From positions 558,001-622,000 of the forward strand of contig NZ_CP011371.1 of assembly GCF_001017435.1 (NCBI RefSeq): a DNA stretch of 64,000 nucleotides, read 5' to 3'. Positions 53,366 to 63,332 of this stretch are shown piece after piece. The stretch is from Caldimonas brevitalea (lineage in GTDB: Bacteria; Pseudomonadota; Gammaproteobacteria; Burkholderiales; Burkholderiaceae_C). The notes beneath the pieces are model-generated. The model made no database searches, was not told the DNA's origin, and worked only from the letters and a program-made list of their open reading frames with translations. The first letter of the stretch is position 1; each line of letters starts with the position of its first letter. The translations under genes and the position numbers were made by a program.

Positions 53366-54292
53366 TCAGCCGGCGTAGCAGGAGGCGGGCCGGCCGACGG
53401 CGTCGGTCTCGACGCTGAACAGGGCGCCGGCCAACGGCTGCTGCGTGAGCTGGGCCTCGGTCAGCTTGGATCGCGCACTGGTGATGTACAGCGTGCCGAG
53501 CGTCGGGCCGCCGAAAGCCACGTTGGTGATGTGACCCGTCGGCAGCGGCACGCGCGCCAGCTCCGCCGCCGTGATCGGGTCGTGGCAGGTGACGCAGCCC
53601 CCGCCCCAGTGGGCGATCCACAGGCGGCCCTGGCCGTCGGTGGTCATGCCGTCCGGGTGCCCGTCCGCCTCGCTGAAGCGCAGCCACGGACGCTGGTTCG
53701 ACAGGCTGCCAGTCGGCGCGTCGAAGTCGAAGGCGTAGATCTGGCGCCGGGCGGTGTCGTTGAAGTACAGGGTGCGGCCGTCGAGCGACCAGGTCGGCCC
53801 GTTGGTGACGGGGAAGCCGGCGTCGAAGACGCGCGTGCAGCGCCGGTCGGCGTCAAAACGATAGAGCGCGCCGGTGGGCGCCTCGCCCTCGTGATCCATC
53901 GTGCCGGCCCAGAACCGGCCCTGCGCGTCGCACTTGCCGTCGTTGAAGCGGTTGCCCGGGCGTTCGGGCTCGGGTTCGAGCAAGGGCTGCAAGTGGCCGC
54001 GGCCGCCATCGGCGTCAGGGTCGAAGTAGGCAAATCCTTTTTGCAGCGTCACCAGCAGCCCGGGCGCCTCGCGCCGTTCCGCCACCGCCGAGACGGTGAC
54101 TTCGAACTGCCATTGCTCGCGCCGCTGCGTGGCCGGCGTGTAGCGGAGCAGCCGCTGGCCAAGGATGTCGACCCAGTAGAGGGCCTGGCGCGCCGGCGAC
54201 CAGCAAATGCCTTCGCCGAGGATCGCGGCAGCTGGCCAGACGGGTGTGACGGGGCCGAGCAGTTGCGGGCGGGGGCAGGAGACGGAGGCCAT
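53366..54292 (-). CDS. SMP-30/gluconolactonase family protein
   Basis: Six-bladed propeller lactonase of 308 residues. Signatures are LGEGICWSPARQALYWVDI with the metal Glu, NRFNDGKCDAQGRFWAGTM with the metal Asn, and NGPTWSLDGRTLYFNDTARR and HPDGMTTDGQGRLWIAHWGG with the metal Asp. Expected activity is hydrolysis of a sugar lactone such as gluconolactone or arabinonolactone. No sugar dehydrogenase or transporter neighbours exist here to fix the sugar. ATG 54292 gives the right family N-terminus. Confidence 0.88.
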   Translation of the reverse strand: MASVSCPRPQLLGPVTPVWPAAAILGEGICWSPARQALYWVDILGQRLLRYTPATQRREQWQFEVTVSAVAERREAPGLLVTLQKGFAYFDPDADGGRGHLQPLLEPEPERPGNRFNDGKCDAQGRFWAGTMDHEGEAPTGALYRFDADRRCTRVFDAGFPVTNGPTWSLDGRTLYFNDTARRQIYAFDFDAPTGSLSNQRPWLRFSEADGHPDGMTTDGQGRLWIAHWGGGCVTCHDPITAAELARVPLPTGHITNVAFGGPTLGTLYITSARSKLTEAQLTQQPLAGALFSVETDAVGRPASCYAG

Positions 54293-54565
54293 GGTGCGGG
54301 GTCCTGGGCTGTACGAAGTGGCGAGCGTAGCGGCCGCCACGACGTGTTGCCTGACGCGGCTTGCGCAGCGCTGCGCGCCTTCGCGGCCCTGGGTGGGCCG
54401 GCGGGCACGCATCGAGCGACCCAGGAGGCGGCGCTGTGCCGGCGGCCGCCGGTGCGCGAACTGGCGGACGGCAGGCTGCCCCAGCCGGGTGGCGCGGCCG
54501 CTGCGCAGCGCGGGCAGTCCAGCGGCATACAATCAAATGTTCATCTTACGTCCCTGGAGACCCCT

Positions 54566-54895
54566 GTGTTTATCTCTGAAGCCTTTGCTCAGGCCGCCCC
54601 TGCCGCCCAACCCGGCGCCGGGTCGTCCCTGATGAGCATGCTGCCGCTCGTGCTGATGTTCGTGGTGTTGTACTTCATCATGATCCGGCCCCAGATGAAG
54701 AAGCAGAAGGAGCACAAGGCCATGATCGAAGCGCTGGCCAAGGGCGATGAGGTCGTGACCGCCGGCGGCGTGCTCGGCAAAGTCTCGAAACTCGGTGAAA
54801 CCTATGTACACGTCGACGTGTCGAACGGGGTCGAGATCCAGGTGCAGCGCAGTGCCGTGGTGCAAGTCCTGCCGAAGGGCACGATCGGCAAGTAA
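54566..54895 (+). CDS. yajC: Preprotein translocase subunit YajC
   Basis: A 109-residue YajC with start GTG 54566 preceded by GGAGA at 54556-54560. It begins with the typical FISEAFAQ, then a single transmembrane helix at about 26-45 (LPLVLMFVVLYFIMIRPQMK). The cytoplasmic domain has GDEVVTAGGVLGKVSKLGET and VQRSAVVQVLPKGTI. It associates with SecDF and SecYEG in the inner membrane. secD follows 70 bases downstream. The upstream tgt and queA genes usual in this operon are not present; a lactonase gene is divergent instead. Confidence 0.93.
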   Translation: MFISEAFAQAAPAAQPGAGSSLMSMLPLVLMFVVLYFIMIRPQMKKQKEHKAMIEALAKGDEVVTAGGVLGKVSKLGETYVHVDVSNGVEIQVQRSAVVQVLPKGTIGK

Positions 54896-54965
54896 CGCCG
54901 CCGCCCAGCGTCCTTCCGGGCCTGCCGCGCGGGCCCGTGCACAGCCTTAAGGCAAAAGAGTCGTC

Positions 54966-56843
54966 ATGAACCGCTATCCTTGGTGGAAATACGCGATCCT
55001 GGTGGTCGCGGTGCTGGTGGGGCTGATCTATGCCCTGCCCAACCTCTTCGGCGAAGCCCCCGCCGTGCAAGTCTCGAGCGGCAAGGCCACCGTCAAGGTC
55101 GACGTGGACCTTGAAGCGCGCGTCTCGCAGGCCTTGCAGCAGGCCGGGCTGCAACCCGATTTCGTGCAGTTCGAAGGCAATTCGGTCAAGGCCCGGTTCG
55201 CCGACACCGACGCGCAGCTGAAGGCCAAGGACGTGCTCAGCAGCGCGCTCAACCCCGACCCCGCCGACCCCGCCTACATCGTCGCGCTCAATCTGGTGCC
55301 GCGCTCGCCCCAGTGGCTGGCGGCGCTGAACGCGAGGCCGATGTACCTCGGCCTCGACCTGCGCGGCGGCGTGCACTTTCTGATGCAGGTCGACATGAAG
55401 GCGGCGCTGACCAAGCGCGCCGAGGGCCTGACCGCCGACGTGCGCTCGATGTTGCGCGACAAGAACATCCGGCACGGCGGCGTGACCCGCAACGGCAACG
55501 ACATCGAACTGCGTTTGCGCGACGCCGAGACGCTGGCCGCCGCACGGCGCGTCATCGAAGACCAACTGCCCGACCTTGCGATCACCGAGACGCCCGAAGG
55601 CAGCGAGTTCAAGCTGAGCGCCCGCCTGAAGCCAGATGCCGCGCGCCGGGTGCAGGAACAGGCGCTGAAGCAGAACATCACCACGCTGCACAACCGCATC
55701 AACGAGCTGGGCACCACCGAGCCGGTGATCCAGCAGCAGGGCCTGGACCGTGTCGTGGTGCAGCTGCCTGGCGTGCAGGACACGGCACGCGCCAAGGACA
55801 TCATCGGCCGCACCGCCACGCTCGAAGTGCGGCTGGTCGACGACAGTCCCGAAGCGGCGTCCGCGGCGGCCGGTGGCGGCCCGGTGCCGTTCGGCACCGA
55901 GCGGTATGTCGAGCGCGGCGGCGGCCCGCTGATCGTCAAGCGCCAGGTCATCCTGACCGGCGAGAACCTCACCGACGCGCAAGCCGGCTTCGACGAGCAG
56001 CAGCAAGCCGCGGTGCACCTGACGCTCGACGCCAAGGGGGCCCGCATCTTCCGCGAGGTGACCGGTCAGAACATCAACAAGCGCATGGCCATCCTGCTGT
56101 TCGAGAAAGGCAAGGGCGAGGTCGTGACCGCCCCGGTCATCCGCTCGGAAATCGGCGGTGGCCGGGTGCAGATCTCCGGCAGCATGAGCACCCAGGAAGC
56201 GAACGACACCGCACTGCTGCTGCGGGCCGGCTCGCTGGCGGCGCCGATGGAGATCATCGAAGAACGCACCATCGGCCCCGCACTCGGCGCCGAGAACATC
56301 GACAAGGGTTTGAAGAGCGTGGTCTACGGGTTCATCGCGATCGCGGTGTTCATGTGCCTGTACTACGGCCTGTTCGGCGTCTTCTCGACCGTCGCGCTGG
56401 CCGTCAACGTGCTGCTGCTGGTGGCCTTGCTGTCGATGCTGCAGGCCACCCTGAGCCTGCCCGGTATCGCCGCCATCGCGCTGACGCTGGGCATGGCCAT
56501 CGATGCCAACGTGCTGATCAACGAACGCGTGCGCGAGGAATTGCGCAACGGCAGTGCGCCGCAAACGGCGATCCACACGGGTTACGACCGCGCCTTCGCC
56601 ACCATCCTGGACTCCAATATCACGACGCTGATCGCCGGCGTGGCGCTGCTCGCCTTCGGCTCCGGCCCGGTGCGCGGCTTCGCGGTGGTGCACTGCCTGG
56701 GCATCCTGACGTCGATGTTCTCGGCGGTGTTCTTCTCGCGCGGGCTGGTCAACCTGTGGTACGGCCGCCAGAAGAAGCTGAAGAAGGTCTCGATCGGCCA
56801 GGTGTGGCGGCCGGGCGGTGAACAGCAGGTCGAGAAGGCCTGA
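54966..56843 (+). CDS. secD: Protein translocase subunit SecD
   Basis: Inner-membrane SecD of 625 residues, normal length. The N-terminal helix (WKYAILVVAVLVGLIYALPN) is followed by the periplasmic P1 region with LGLDLRGGVHFLMQVDM. The C-terminal part has five helices, including the SecD motif ALTLGMAIDANVLINERVRE with Asp and Arg for proton coupling. IITTLIAGVALLAFGSGPVRGFAV-like residues follow. It uses proton motive force to assist protein export with SecF and YajC. ATG 54966 is 70 bases after yajC. Confidence 0.96.
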   Translation: MNRYPWWKYAILVVAVLVGLIYALPNLFGEAPAVQVSSGKATVKVDVDLEARVSQALQQAGLQPDFVQFEGNSVKARFADTDAQLKAKDVLSSALNPDPADPAYIVALNLVPRSPQWLAALNARPMYLGLDLRGGVHFLMQVDMKAALTKRAEGLTADVRSMLRDKNIRHGGVTRNGNDIELRLRDAETLAAARRVIEDQLPDLAITETPEGSEFKLSARLKPDAARRVQEQALKQNITTLHNRINELGTTEPVIQQQGLDRVVVQLPGVQDTARAKDIIGRTATLEVRLVDDSPEAASAAAGGGPVPFGTERYVERGGGPLIVKRQVILTGENLTDAQAGFDEQQQAAVHLTLDAKGARIFREVTGQNINKRMAILLFEKGKGEVVTAPVIRSEIGGGRVQISGSMSTQEANDTALLLRAGSLAAPMEIIEERTIGPALGAENIDKGLKSVVYGFIAIAVFMCLYYGLFGVFSTVALAVNVLLLVALLSMLQATLSLPGIAAIALTLGMAIDANVLINERVREELRNGSAPQTAIHTGYDRAFATILDSNITTLIAGVALLAFGSGPVRGFAVVHCLGILTSMFSAVFFSRGLVNLWYGRQKKLKKVSIGQVWRPGGEQQVEKA

Positions 56844-56970
56844 CAACACCCACTGCAGCCCCACCGCAACGCAAGCAAGCCCATGGACAAGGACCGGGCC
56901 GACACCGACGCACGCAGCGCATGCCGGTGGCGCCCGTCCTTCACACAATAGTTAGCCAGGACTCCGGCAG

Positions 56971-58002
56971 ATGGAATTCTTCCGTATCAAGCGCGACATC
57001 CCGTTCATGCGGCACGCGCTGATCTTCAACATCATTTCGGTGCTGACCTTCGTCGCCGCAGTGTTCTTTCTGATCACCCGCGGCTTGCACCTGTCGATCG
57101 AGTTCACCGGCGGCACCGTGATGGAGCTGCAGTACGCTCAGGCGGCCGATCTGGCCAAGGTGCGGCACAGTGTCGAGTCGATGAACTTCGGCGAGGTGCA
57201 GGTGCAGAACTTCGGCACCTCGCGCGATGTGCTGATCCGCCTGCCGCTGCGCGGCGACGTGAAGCAGGCCGAGGTGGTCGGCAAGGTGTTCGGGGCGCTG
57301 TGCCAGGCCGAAAACGGCAAGGTCGAACGCCGCCAGGCGACCACCGAAAAGGGCGAGACGGTCAGCGGCGAGGTGTGCACGACCGGCAGCGCCGAGCCGC
57401 TGCGGCTGCAGCGCAGCGAGTTCGTCGGCCCGCAGGTGGGCTCGGAGCTGGCGCGCGACGGCGCGCTCGCGCTGCTGGTGACCGTCGTCGGCATCATGAT
57501 CTACCTGGCGATGCGCTTCGAATGGAAGTTCTCGGTCGCGGCCATCATCGCCAATCTGCACGACGTCATCATCATCCTGGGCTTCTTCGCCTTTTTCCAG
57601 TGGGAGTTCTCACTGTCGGTGCTGGCGGCCGTGCTGGCGGTGCTCGGTTATTCCGTCAACGAGTCGGTGGTGATCTTCGACCGGATCCGCGAGGCCTTCC
57701 GCAAGTACCGCAAGATGACGCCCAGCGAGGTGATCGACCACGCGATCACCAGCACGATGAGCCGTACCATCATCACGCACGGCTCGACCCAGATGATGGT
57801 GCTGGCGATGCTGCTGGTCGGCGGCCCGACGCTGCACTACTTCGCGATCGCACTGACCATCGGCATCCTGTTCGGTATCTACTCGTCGGTGTTTGTCGCC
57901 GCCGCGATCGCGATGTGGCTGGGTGTCAAGCGGGAAGACCTGATCAAGCAGACACGCCAGGAAGGCGACCCGGACGATCCCAACGCGGGTGCCGTGGTGT
58001 AG
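56971..58002 (+). CDS. secF: Protein translocase subunit SecF
   Basis: Inner-membrane SecF of 343 residues. The N-terminus EFFRIKRDIPFMRHALIFN leads into helix 1, then FTGGTVMELQY in the periplasmic domain. Helices 2-6 include VGIMIYLAMRFEWKFSVAA, YSVNESVVIFDRIREAFR and TIITHGSTQMMVLAML. The NESVVIFDRIRE motif contains the conserved Asp and Arg. It acts with SecD. The gap to secD is 127 bases, longer than normal, and has no gene. Confidence 0.96.
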   Translation: MEFFRIKRDIPFMRHALIFNIISVLTFVAAVFFLITRGLHLSIEFTGGTVMELQYAQAADLAKVRHSVESMNFGEVQVQNFGTSRDVLIRLPLRGDVKQAEVVGKVFGALCQAENGKVERRQATTEKGETVSGEVCTTGSAEPLRLQRSEFVGPQVGSELARDGALALLVTVVGIMIYLAMRFEWKFSVAAIIANLHDVIIILGFFAFFQWEFSLSVLAAVLAVLGYSVNESVVIFDRIREAFRKYRKMTPSEVIDHAITSTMSRTIITHGSTQMMVLAMLLVGGPTLHYFAIALTIGILFGIYSSVFVAAAIAMWLGVKREDLIKQTRQEGDPDDPNAGAVV

Positions 58003-58046
58003 AGTTGACACAGTTTTCCGCATAGGACGCAGGCGTTCTCTCCACC

Positions 58047-60353
58047 ATGGCGATACCCGCCGACCCGAAGGCGCTCGCAGCCCAAGCCCGCAGGACCTTT
58101 CTGAACGTGCTGCTCTACGGAGCACCGAACGCCTTGCTGGCGATAGAAGAAGGGGTGAAGACGCTCGCCTCGCAGGCGGCGCCGCCGGAGGTGTTGCTGC
58201 GCCGCCGCGACGCCGCGGCCGACATGCAGCGCTGCCGCATCGGCTGGCAGCGGCATTTGGCCGAACGCCTGCAGCGGCGCGCGGCCAGCGTCGAAGAGGT
58301 CACCCCGACCCAGCCCGGTGCCCTCAGCGGCCTGCGTGGCGCCGAGCTGTCGCTGGTCGATGACGACACCATCGAGCACGAGATCCTGACCTCCCGCCTC
58401 GCACTGGCGGCCATGGATCAGGCGGCCTCCGAATTCACCGACCTGCGTTCGCGCTTCAGCACGCTCGAGCGTCGCCCCGAGTTGGCGTCGGCCGATGTGC
58501 TGCGCCCGCACGTGATTGCGCGCGAGGCGCTCGAGGCTTGGCGGGCGGCCGGGCTGACCGTCGTCGCTTGGCGAACGGTGCAACCCATCCTGCACGACGA
58601 GCTGGCGCACCTGATGGTGCTGGCCTACCACGAGACCAACAAGTGGTTGATGGCCCATGGCGTGCTGCCCGAGATCGACCTGCGGCCGCTGATCCGTCGC
58701 AGCCGCAACGCCGGGGGCGCGGCGGGCGGGCCCGCCCCTCATGGCGGCACGCCGACGTCTCCCGCCTCGGGGCTGGCCGGCGGCGCGGCCTTGCCGCCGC
58801 CGTCCGCGCCCGCGGCCTTGCGCTCGGCGGTGGGCGAGGAAACGCGGATGATGACGCGCTCGTCCAGCCTGATGCGCTCCACCGAGCAAGCGCAGGCGGT
58901 GCTGGGGCGCTTGAACCGGCTGGTCGGCAAGCAGGTGCCCGACTTCGAGGTCACCACCACGTTCAAGGCGTCGCCCAAGCTGGCGGCCGCGATCGCAGAG
59001 GCCGAGCGCGACGTCGCGCAGCGCCTGCGCAGCACCCAGCCCGACCTGATGCCGGCCAGTGCGCCGGCCCTGCTGGACCAGCTCAACGAACGCAAACAGG
59101 CCCTCAAACAGGCGGCCGAATCTCCCATCGAACGGGCCACGATCGAGATCGTGGCCTTGCTGTTCCAGAGCATCCTCACCGAGGAGCGATTGCCGCCGTC
59201 GGTGCGGGTCTGGTTCGCACGGCTGCAGATGCCGGTGCTGCGGGTGGCGATCGGCGAGCCCGATTTTTTCGCCACCACCGACCATCCGGCGCGCAAGCTG
59301 ATCGACCGGATGGGCGCCTGCGTGATGGGGTTCGACGCTGCCACCGCGGGGGTGATGGGCGACGCGCTCGAGAAAGAAATCAAGCGGGTGGTGCAGGTGG
59401 TCGAGGCCTACCCCGACACGGGGCGGCGGGTGTTCCAGACCGTGCTCGTGGAGTTCGAGAAGTTTCTCGAGAACTACTTCCGCCACGAAAACGAGGTGTC
59501 GCGCAAAGGCGTCTCGCTGGCGCAGCAGGTCGAGCAGCGCGAAATCCTGACCATCCAGTACACGATCGAGTTGCGCAAGATGCTCAACGAGGTGCCGGTG
59601 CAGGACGGGGTGCGCGATTTTCTGTTCCACATCTGGGCCGACGTGCTGGCGATGAGCGCAGTCAAGAGCGGCGCACAGAGCGAGACCACCAAGGCCATGA
59701 AGCGGGCGGCGGCCGATTTGATCTGGTCGGCCAGCGCCAAGGTCTCCCGCGAGGAACGGGCCGAGGTGATCCGCCGCCTGCCGCCGTTGCTCAAGACCTT
59801 GCGCGATGGCATGGCCAGTGCCGGCGTGCCGGGCGAAAAGCAGGACGAGCACATCCAGGCACTCAACAACTCCTTGGCGGCTGCCTTCACCGCCAAGACC
59901 GCGGCTATTCCGCACGAACGGCTCGAAGAGTTGATGCTGCAGCTGGAGACGCTGGAAGAGCTGCTGCCCGACATCGAAGTGGAGATCGACGAGTCGATGG
60001 TGCTGGACCTGTCCAGCCACGAGTCGTCCGGGCTCGAGGTGGTCGCCGAGGGGGGCTCGATGCCCAGTCCGGCCATGGTCAGCTGGGCCCGCTCGCTGCA
60101 GGTCGGCACCTGGTTCAAGCTCGACTACCGGGGGCGCAACGAGCCGGTGCAACTGGCGTGGCAGGGGCTGCGCCGGCAGCTGAGCCTGTTCGCCTCGCCG
60201 CATGGGCGCTGCGTGTTGTTCCAGCAGCACCGGCTGGCGGCCTTCCTGCAGGCGGGGCTGCTGGTGCCCGCCGAAGAAGAAGCGCTGACCGTGCGGGCCA
60301 CCCGCAACGCCTTGGCCAAGCTCGACGCCGACCCGAGCCGGCTGCTGAGCTGA
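58047..60353 (+). CDS. DUF1631 family protein
   Basis: Cytoplasmic protein of 768 residues in DUF1631. Conserved stretches are IEHEILTSRLALAAMD, SRFSTLERRPELASADVLRP and EIVALLFQSILTEERLPPSVR. LQMPVLRVAIGEPDFFATTDHPARKL and TWFKLDYRGRNEPVQLAWQG follow; the last part resembles a PilZ-like beta barrel that could bind c-di-GMP. The middle is helical. Function is not established. It starts 44 bases after secF, on the same strand. No signal or membrane helices are visible. Confidence 0.85.
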   Translation: MAIPADPKALAAQARRTFLNVLLYGAPNALLAIEEGVKTLASQAAPPEVLLRRRDAAADMQRCRIGWQRHLAERLQRRAASVEEVTPTQPGALSGLRGAELSLVDDDTIEHEILTSRLALAAMDQAASEFTDLRSRFSTLERRPELASADVLRPHVIAREALEAWRAAGLTVVAWRTVQPILHDELAHLMVLAYHETNKWLMAHGVLPEIDLRPLIRRSRNAGGAAGGPAPHGGTPTSPASGLAGGAALPPPSAPAALRSAVGEETRMMTRSSSLMRSTEQAQAVLGRLNRLVGKQVPDFEVTTTFKASPKLAAAIAEAERDVAQRLRSTQPDLMPASAPALLDQLNERKQALKQAAESPIERATIEIVALLFQSILTEERLPPSVRVWFARLQMPVLRVAIGEPDFFATTDHPARKLIDRMGACVMGFDAATAGVMGDALEKEIKRVVQVVEAYPDTGRRVFQTVLVEFEKFLENYFRHENEVSRKGVSLAQQVEQREILTIQYTIELRKMLNEVPVQDGVRDFLFHIWADVLAMSAVKSGAQSETTKAMKRAAADLIWSASAKVSREERAEVIRRLPPLLKTLRDGMASAGVPGEKQDEHIQALNNSLAAAFTAKTAAIPHERLEELMLQLETLEELLPDIEVEIDESMVLDLSSHESSGLEVVAEGGSMPSPAMVSWARSLQVGTWFKLDYRGRNEPVQLAWQGLRRQLSLFASPHGRCVLFQQHRLAAFLQAGLLVPAEEEALTVRATRNALAKLDADPSRLLS

Positions 60354-60390
60354 CTGACGGCAGCCGGCGCGCTCGGCGCGGCGGAGGGGG

Positions 60391-60843
60391 TCAGTGGATG
60401 AGCCGGTCGGCGGCGTCGACGAACAACTCGTCGAGGATCAGCGCGTCGGGCTCTTCGCCCAGGCTCCAGAACACCATCAGCACGATGATCTTCAGGTCTT
60501 CGAGCGACATCGGGCTGCCGTTGCTGACCATCGCACGGTCGATGACGATCTCGCGCATCGGCGCCGGCAGCACACCGGCGCTTTCGAGGAAGCTGATGAA
60601 GCCCATGCACTCTTCGCCCAGCTGCTCCTGCTCGGCCTGCGTGAACACGCGCATGCTGAGGGGCCCCTGGCTGCCGGCGTGGGTCTGGGCGGCGTGCGCC
60701 AGACCGTCGAGCCAGCTGAGGGCTTCCTGGATTTCGTCGTTCTCGAAACCGACCGCCGACAGCTTGCGGGTCAGCTGCGCATGGTCAGGACAGGCGTCGG
60801 GGCGCCAGTAGTTTTCGTAGAGGTAGACGAGCACATCGAACAT
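60391..60843 (-). CDS. smg: Smg family protein (DUF494)
   Basis: A 150-residue Smg protein. Signatures are MFDVLVYLYENYW at the start, LSAVGFENDEIQEALSWLDGL and LEDLKIIVLMVFWSLGEEPD at the C-terminus. Smg genes lie next to dprA in many gamma- and betaproteobacteria, as here, but their function is unknown. ATG 60843 is the family start. The usual topA gene on the other side is absent; a convergent DUF1631 gene is there instead. Confidence 0.93.
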   Translation of the reverse strand: MFDVLVYLYENYWRPDACPDHAQLTRKLSAVGFENDEIQEALSWLDGLAHAAQTHAGSQGPLSMRVFTQAEQEQLGEECMGFISFLESAGVLPAPMREIVIDRAMVSNGSPMSLEDLKIIVLMVFWSLGEEPDALILDELFVDAADRLIH

Positions 60844-60979
60844 GCTGCCGACTATACCTGAGCGGCTTGCTCGGGCGGGGCGCCAAAAAGAGGGGTGCGC
60901 CAGGGTGCGGGGATTGCCTCGACCGACGGTGCTTGCCGGGTGTCGGAGTCCGCTCCGGCCATCGGCCGGCGCCGGCATT

Positions 60980-62131
60980 TCAGGAGCGCGCGATGCGCTG
61001 GAACAGCTGGCCGGGCAGCCGCGCCACATCGCCGGCGAGTTCCAGTTCGAGCAGGCGCGCACTGAGCGTCGCGCAGTCCCACCCGGTGCGGGCGGACAGT
61101 CCGTCGAGCGTGATGGCGTCAAAGCCGAGCGCGTCCAGCAGCGGGTCGGACCCCGCCTTCGTGGACGGTTCAGGGGACGCTCCGGCATGCCCGGCGGCCG
61201 CCGCGGCCTCTGATTCCCTCGCCCCCGGGCTCGCCACAGCGAGCGAGGGCAGCTGCAGCTCTTCAAGGATGTCCTGTGCGCTGTCGACCAACTTGGCGCC
61301 CTGCTTGATCAATGCGTGGCAGCCGCGCGACTGCGGCGTGTGGATGGAGCCGGGGATGGCGAACACCTCACGCCCCTGCTCGCTGGCCATCCGCGCGGTG
61401 ATCAACGAACCCGACGCCAACGCGGCCTCGACCACCAGCGTGCCGCGGGCCAGCCCCGAGATGATGCGGTTGCGCCGCGGGAAGTTGGCCGGCAAGGGCG
61501 GCGTGCCGAGCGCGTATTCGCTGATCAGCAGGCCCGCCGCGGCGATGCGGTGGGCCAGGTCGAGGTGCCGGCGCGGGTAGATGCGGTCGAGCCCGGTCCC
61601 CAACACCGCCACCGTGCCGCCCGGCCCGTCGAGCGCGCCTTCGTGTGCCGCGCCGTCGATGCCGAGCGCCAGGCCCGACACGACGGTGATGCCCTGGCGG
61701 CTCAGATGGGCGGCGAAGCTGCGCGCGTTGTCCAGACCCTGGCGGGTCGGGTTGCGGCTGCCGACCACCGCCACCGACAGGGCTTGCAACAGCTCGGGGC
61801 GGCCTTGCGTATACAGCAGTAGCGGTGGGTCCGCCGTCTGCAGCAAGGTGTCGGGGTAAGCGGGATCGCCGAGCGGGACGACCTGGCGGTCAGGCCCGGC
61901 GGCCAGCCACGCCAAGGTGGTCTGCGCCGCGACCGCCGCGCTGTCGTGACTGGCGGCGAGCGCTGCCACCTGTGCGGGGGTGAGCAGCGCACGCCAGGCA
62001 CTCGCAGCAGGTGCGTCGAACACGGCCTGCGGCGAACCGAAGGCCGCGAGCAGCCGACGCGCGCCTTCATTGCCGATGCCCGGGGTCTCGATCAGCCGCA
62101 GCCAGGCGGCCAGCTCGTCGCGCTCGATCAC
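60980..62131 (-). CDS. dprA: DNA processing protein DprA
   Basis: DprA/Smf of 383 residues, which loads RecA on incoming single-stranded DNA in natural transformation. A short SAM-like N-terminal region (LRLIETPGIGNEGARRLLAAF) precedes the Rossmann-like core with VAVVGSRNPTRQG, VVSGLALGIDGAAH and AVLGTGLDRIYP. The family motif FPRRNRIISGLARGTLVVEA is followed by a C-terminal winged-helix (DprA/WH) after a linker (ALGFDAITLDGLSARTGWD). The start is GTG 62131. Transformation competence cannot be concluded from this gene alone. Confidence 0.95.
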   Translation of the reverse strand: MIERDELAAWLRLIETPGIGNEGARRLLAAFGSPQAVFDAPAASAWRALLTPAQVAALAASHDSAAVAAQTTLAWLAAGPDRQVVPLGDPAYPDTLLQTADPPLLLYTQGRPELLQALSVAVVGSRNPTRQGLDNARSFAAHLSRQGITVVSGLALGIDGAAHEGALDGPGGTVAVLGTGLDRIYPRRHLDLAHRIAAAGLLISEYALGTPPLPANFPRRNRIISGLARGTLVVEAALASGSLITARMASEQGREVFAIPGSIHTPQSRGCHALIKQGAKLVDSAQDILEELQLPSLAVASPGARESEAAAAAGHAGASPEPSTKAGSDPLLDALGFDAITLDGLSARTGWDCATLSARLLELELAGDVARLPGQLFQRIARS

Positions 62132-62156
62132 GTCGGCGCCCCCGCGGCAACGCCCG

Positions 62157-63332
62157 TCAGGGCTGGGTGAAGCGGTCGCCGACGCGCACCGGCTCCTGCA
62201 CGTTGAGGATCAGGGCATACGACATGCGGTCGAACACCCGGAACACGAACAGCAGGCCGTGCCGCTCGTCCGGCAGCTTGATCGGCACTTTCTTGCCTTC
62301 GTTGGTGGTGTCGACGGCGTTTTCGCCATAGCGCCACAGGGCGAGCACATGGCCGCGTTCCATGCCATCGCGGCTGCCCTTGTTGAGCGTGACGATCTGG
62401 TTCTGGCCGGCGGTCAGGCCTTCGCCGTAAATCGACGCGATGCGGCCGTCGACCTCACCACTGGGCGCGTGCGGCACGTAGCTGATGAACTCGCGCGGCG
62501 GGGTGGGCGACAAGCGGTCGCCGACGCCGGCTTCCTGCCGCACCGATTCCACCCTGAAGCTGGCCGGGATGACTTCGCCGTTCTTGCCCGTTTCGCCAGC
62601 GCGCACATAGGCCGCGGTGCCGACGTAGGCGGCTTCGTAACCCAGCACTTCCTTCGTGGTGGGGTCGAGCAGGGGCTTGGGGTTGCGGAACATGCGCCAG
62701 TCGCGCTTCTGTTCCAGCTCGCCGCGCACGTAAGCGGTGTCGCCGCGGGTCAGCAGCACCCGGCCTTCCTGCGTGGCCACGATGCGGGGCGCGCTCTCCA
62801 ACTCGTTGGTGTTGAAGATCACCGCTTCGTTGAGGAAGGGCTCGATCAGATGCAGCGGCACCGACGCGATCGCGCCATCGAGCGCGTCGCTGCGCACCCG
62901 GGGCGACAGCTTGATCGTGCCGCTCGGCTCACCGACCGGGCGGCCGACACGCAAACGCGCGCGCCCGTCCTTGGTCTCGAGGAACAGGATCTGGCCCGGG
63001 TAGATCAAATGAGGGTTGCGGATCTCGTCGAGGTTCATGCCCCACAGCTCGGGCCAGCGCCACGGGCGCAGCAGAAACTTCGACGAAATGTCCCAGAGGG
63101 TGTCGCCACGCTTGACGGTATAGGAGTCGGGCGCGTTGGGCGACAGCTCCGACAGCGGCACGCCGGCCTGCGCGACTTGTTGCGCGGTGGAGCGTTGCTG
63201 CGGCGTGATCGGATAATTGGTGGCCCAGGCCGCGGAGGCGGTGGCGACCAGTGCGACGCCGACGACGGTGCGCCAGCTGCGAGATACCAAAGCTGCCGAC
63301 GGACGGGCTCGCAGCAGGGGGGTACGGGTCAT
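62157..63332 (-). CDS. LysM peptidoglycan-binding protein
   Basis: Exported protein of 391 residues. A signal peptide (about 1-37, ending SAAWATNYP) precedes a LysM domain: SYTVKRGDTLWDISSKFLLR, WPELWGMNLDEIRNPHLIYP and GQILFL. The long remainder is beta-rich (DGRIASIYGEGLTAGQNQIV) with no known enzyme motif. It probably binds peptidoglycan in the periplasm. ATG 63332 follows GGAGA. It is 25 bases upstream of dprA and likely cotranscribed. This LysM-dprA pair beside def is common in Burkholderiales. Confidence 0.9.
   Translation of the reverse strand: MTRTPLLRARPSAALVSRSWRTVVGVALVATASAAWATNYPITPQQRSTAQQVAQAGVPLSELSPNAPDSYTVKRGDTLWDISSKFLLRPWRWPELWGMNLDEIRNPHLIYPGQILFLETKDGRARLRVGRPVGEPSGTIKLSPRVRSDALDGAIASVPLHLIEPFLNEAVIFNTNELESAPRIVATQEGRVLLTRGDTAYVRGELEQKRDWRMFRNPKPLLDPTTKEVLGYEAAYVGTAAYVRAGETGKNGEVIPASFRVESVRQEAGVGDRLSPTPPREFISYVPHAPSGEVDGRIASIYGEGLTAGQNQIVTLNKGSRDGMERGHVLALWRYGENAVDTTNEGKKVPIKLPDERHGLLFVFRVFDRMSYALILNVQEPVRVGDRFTQP

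Noticed and set aside
57879..60230. 783-residue minus-strand frame
   Set aside because: Antisense shadow of the DUF1631 gene, with no start signal or domain.
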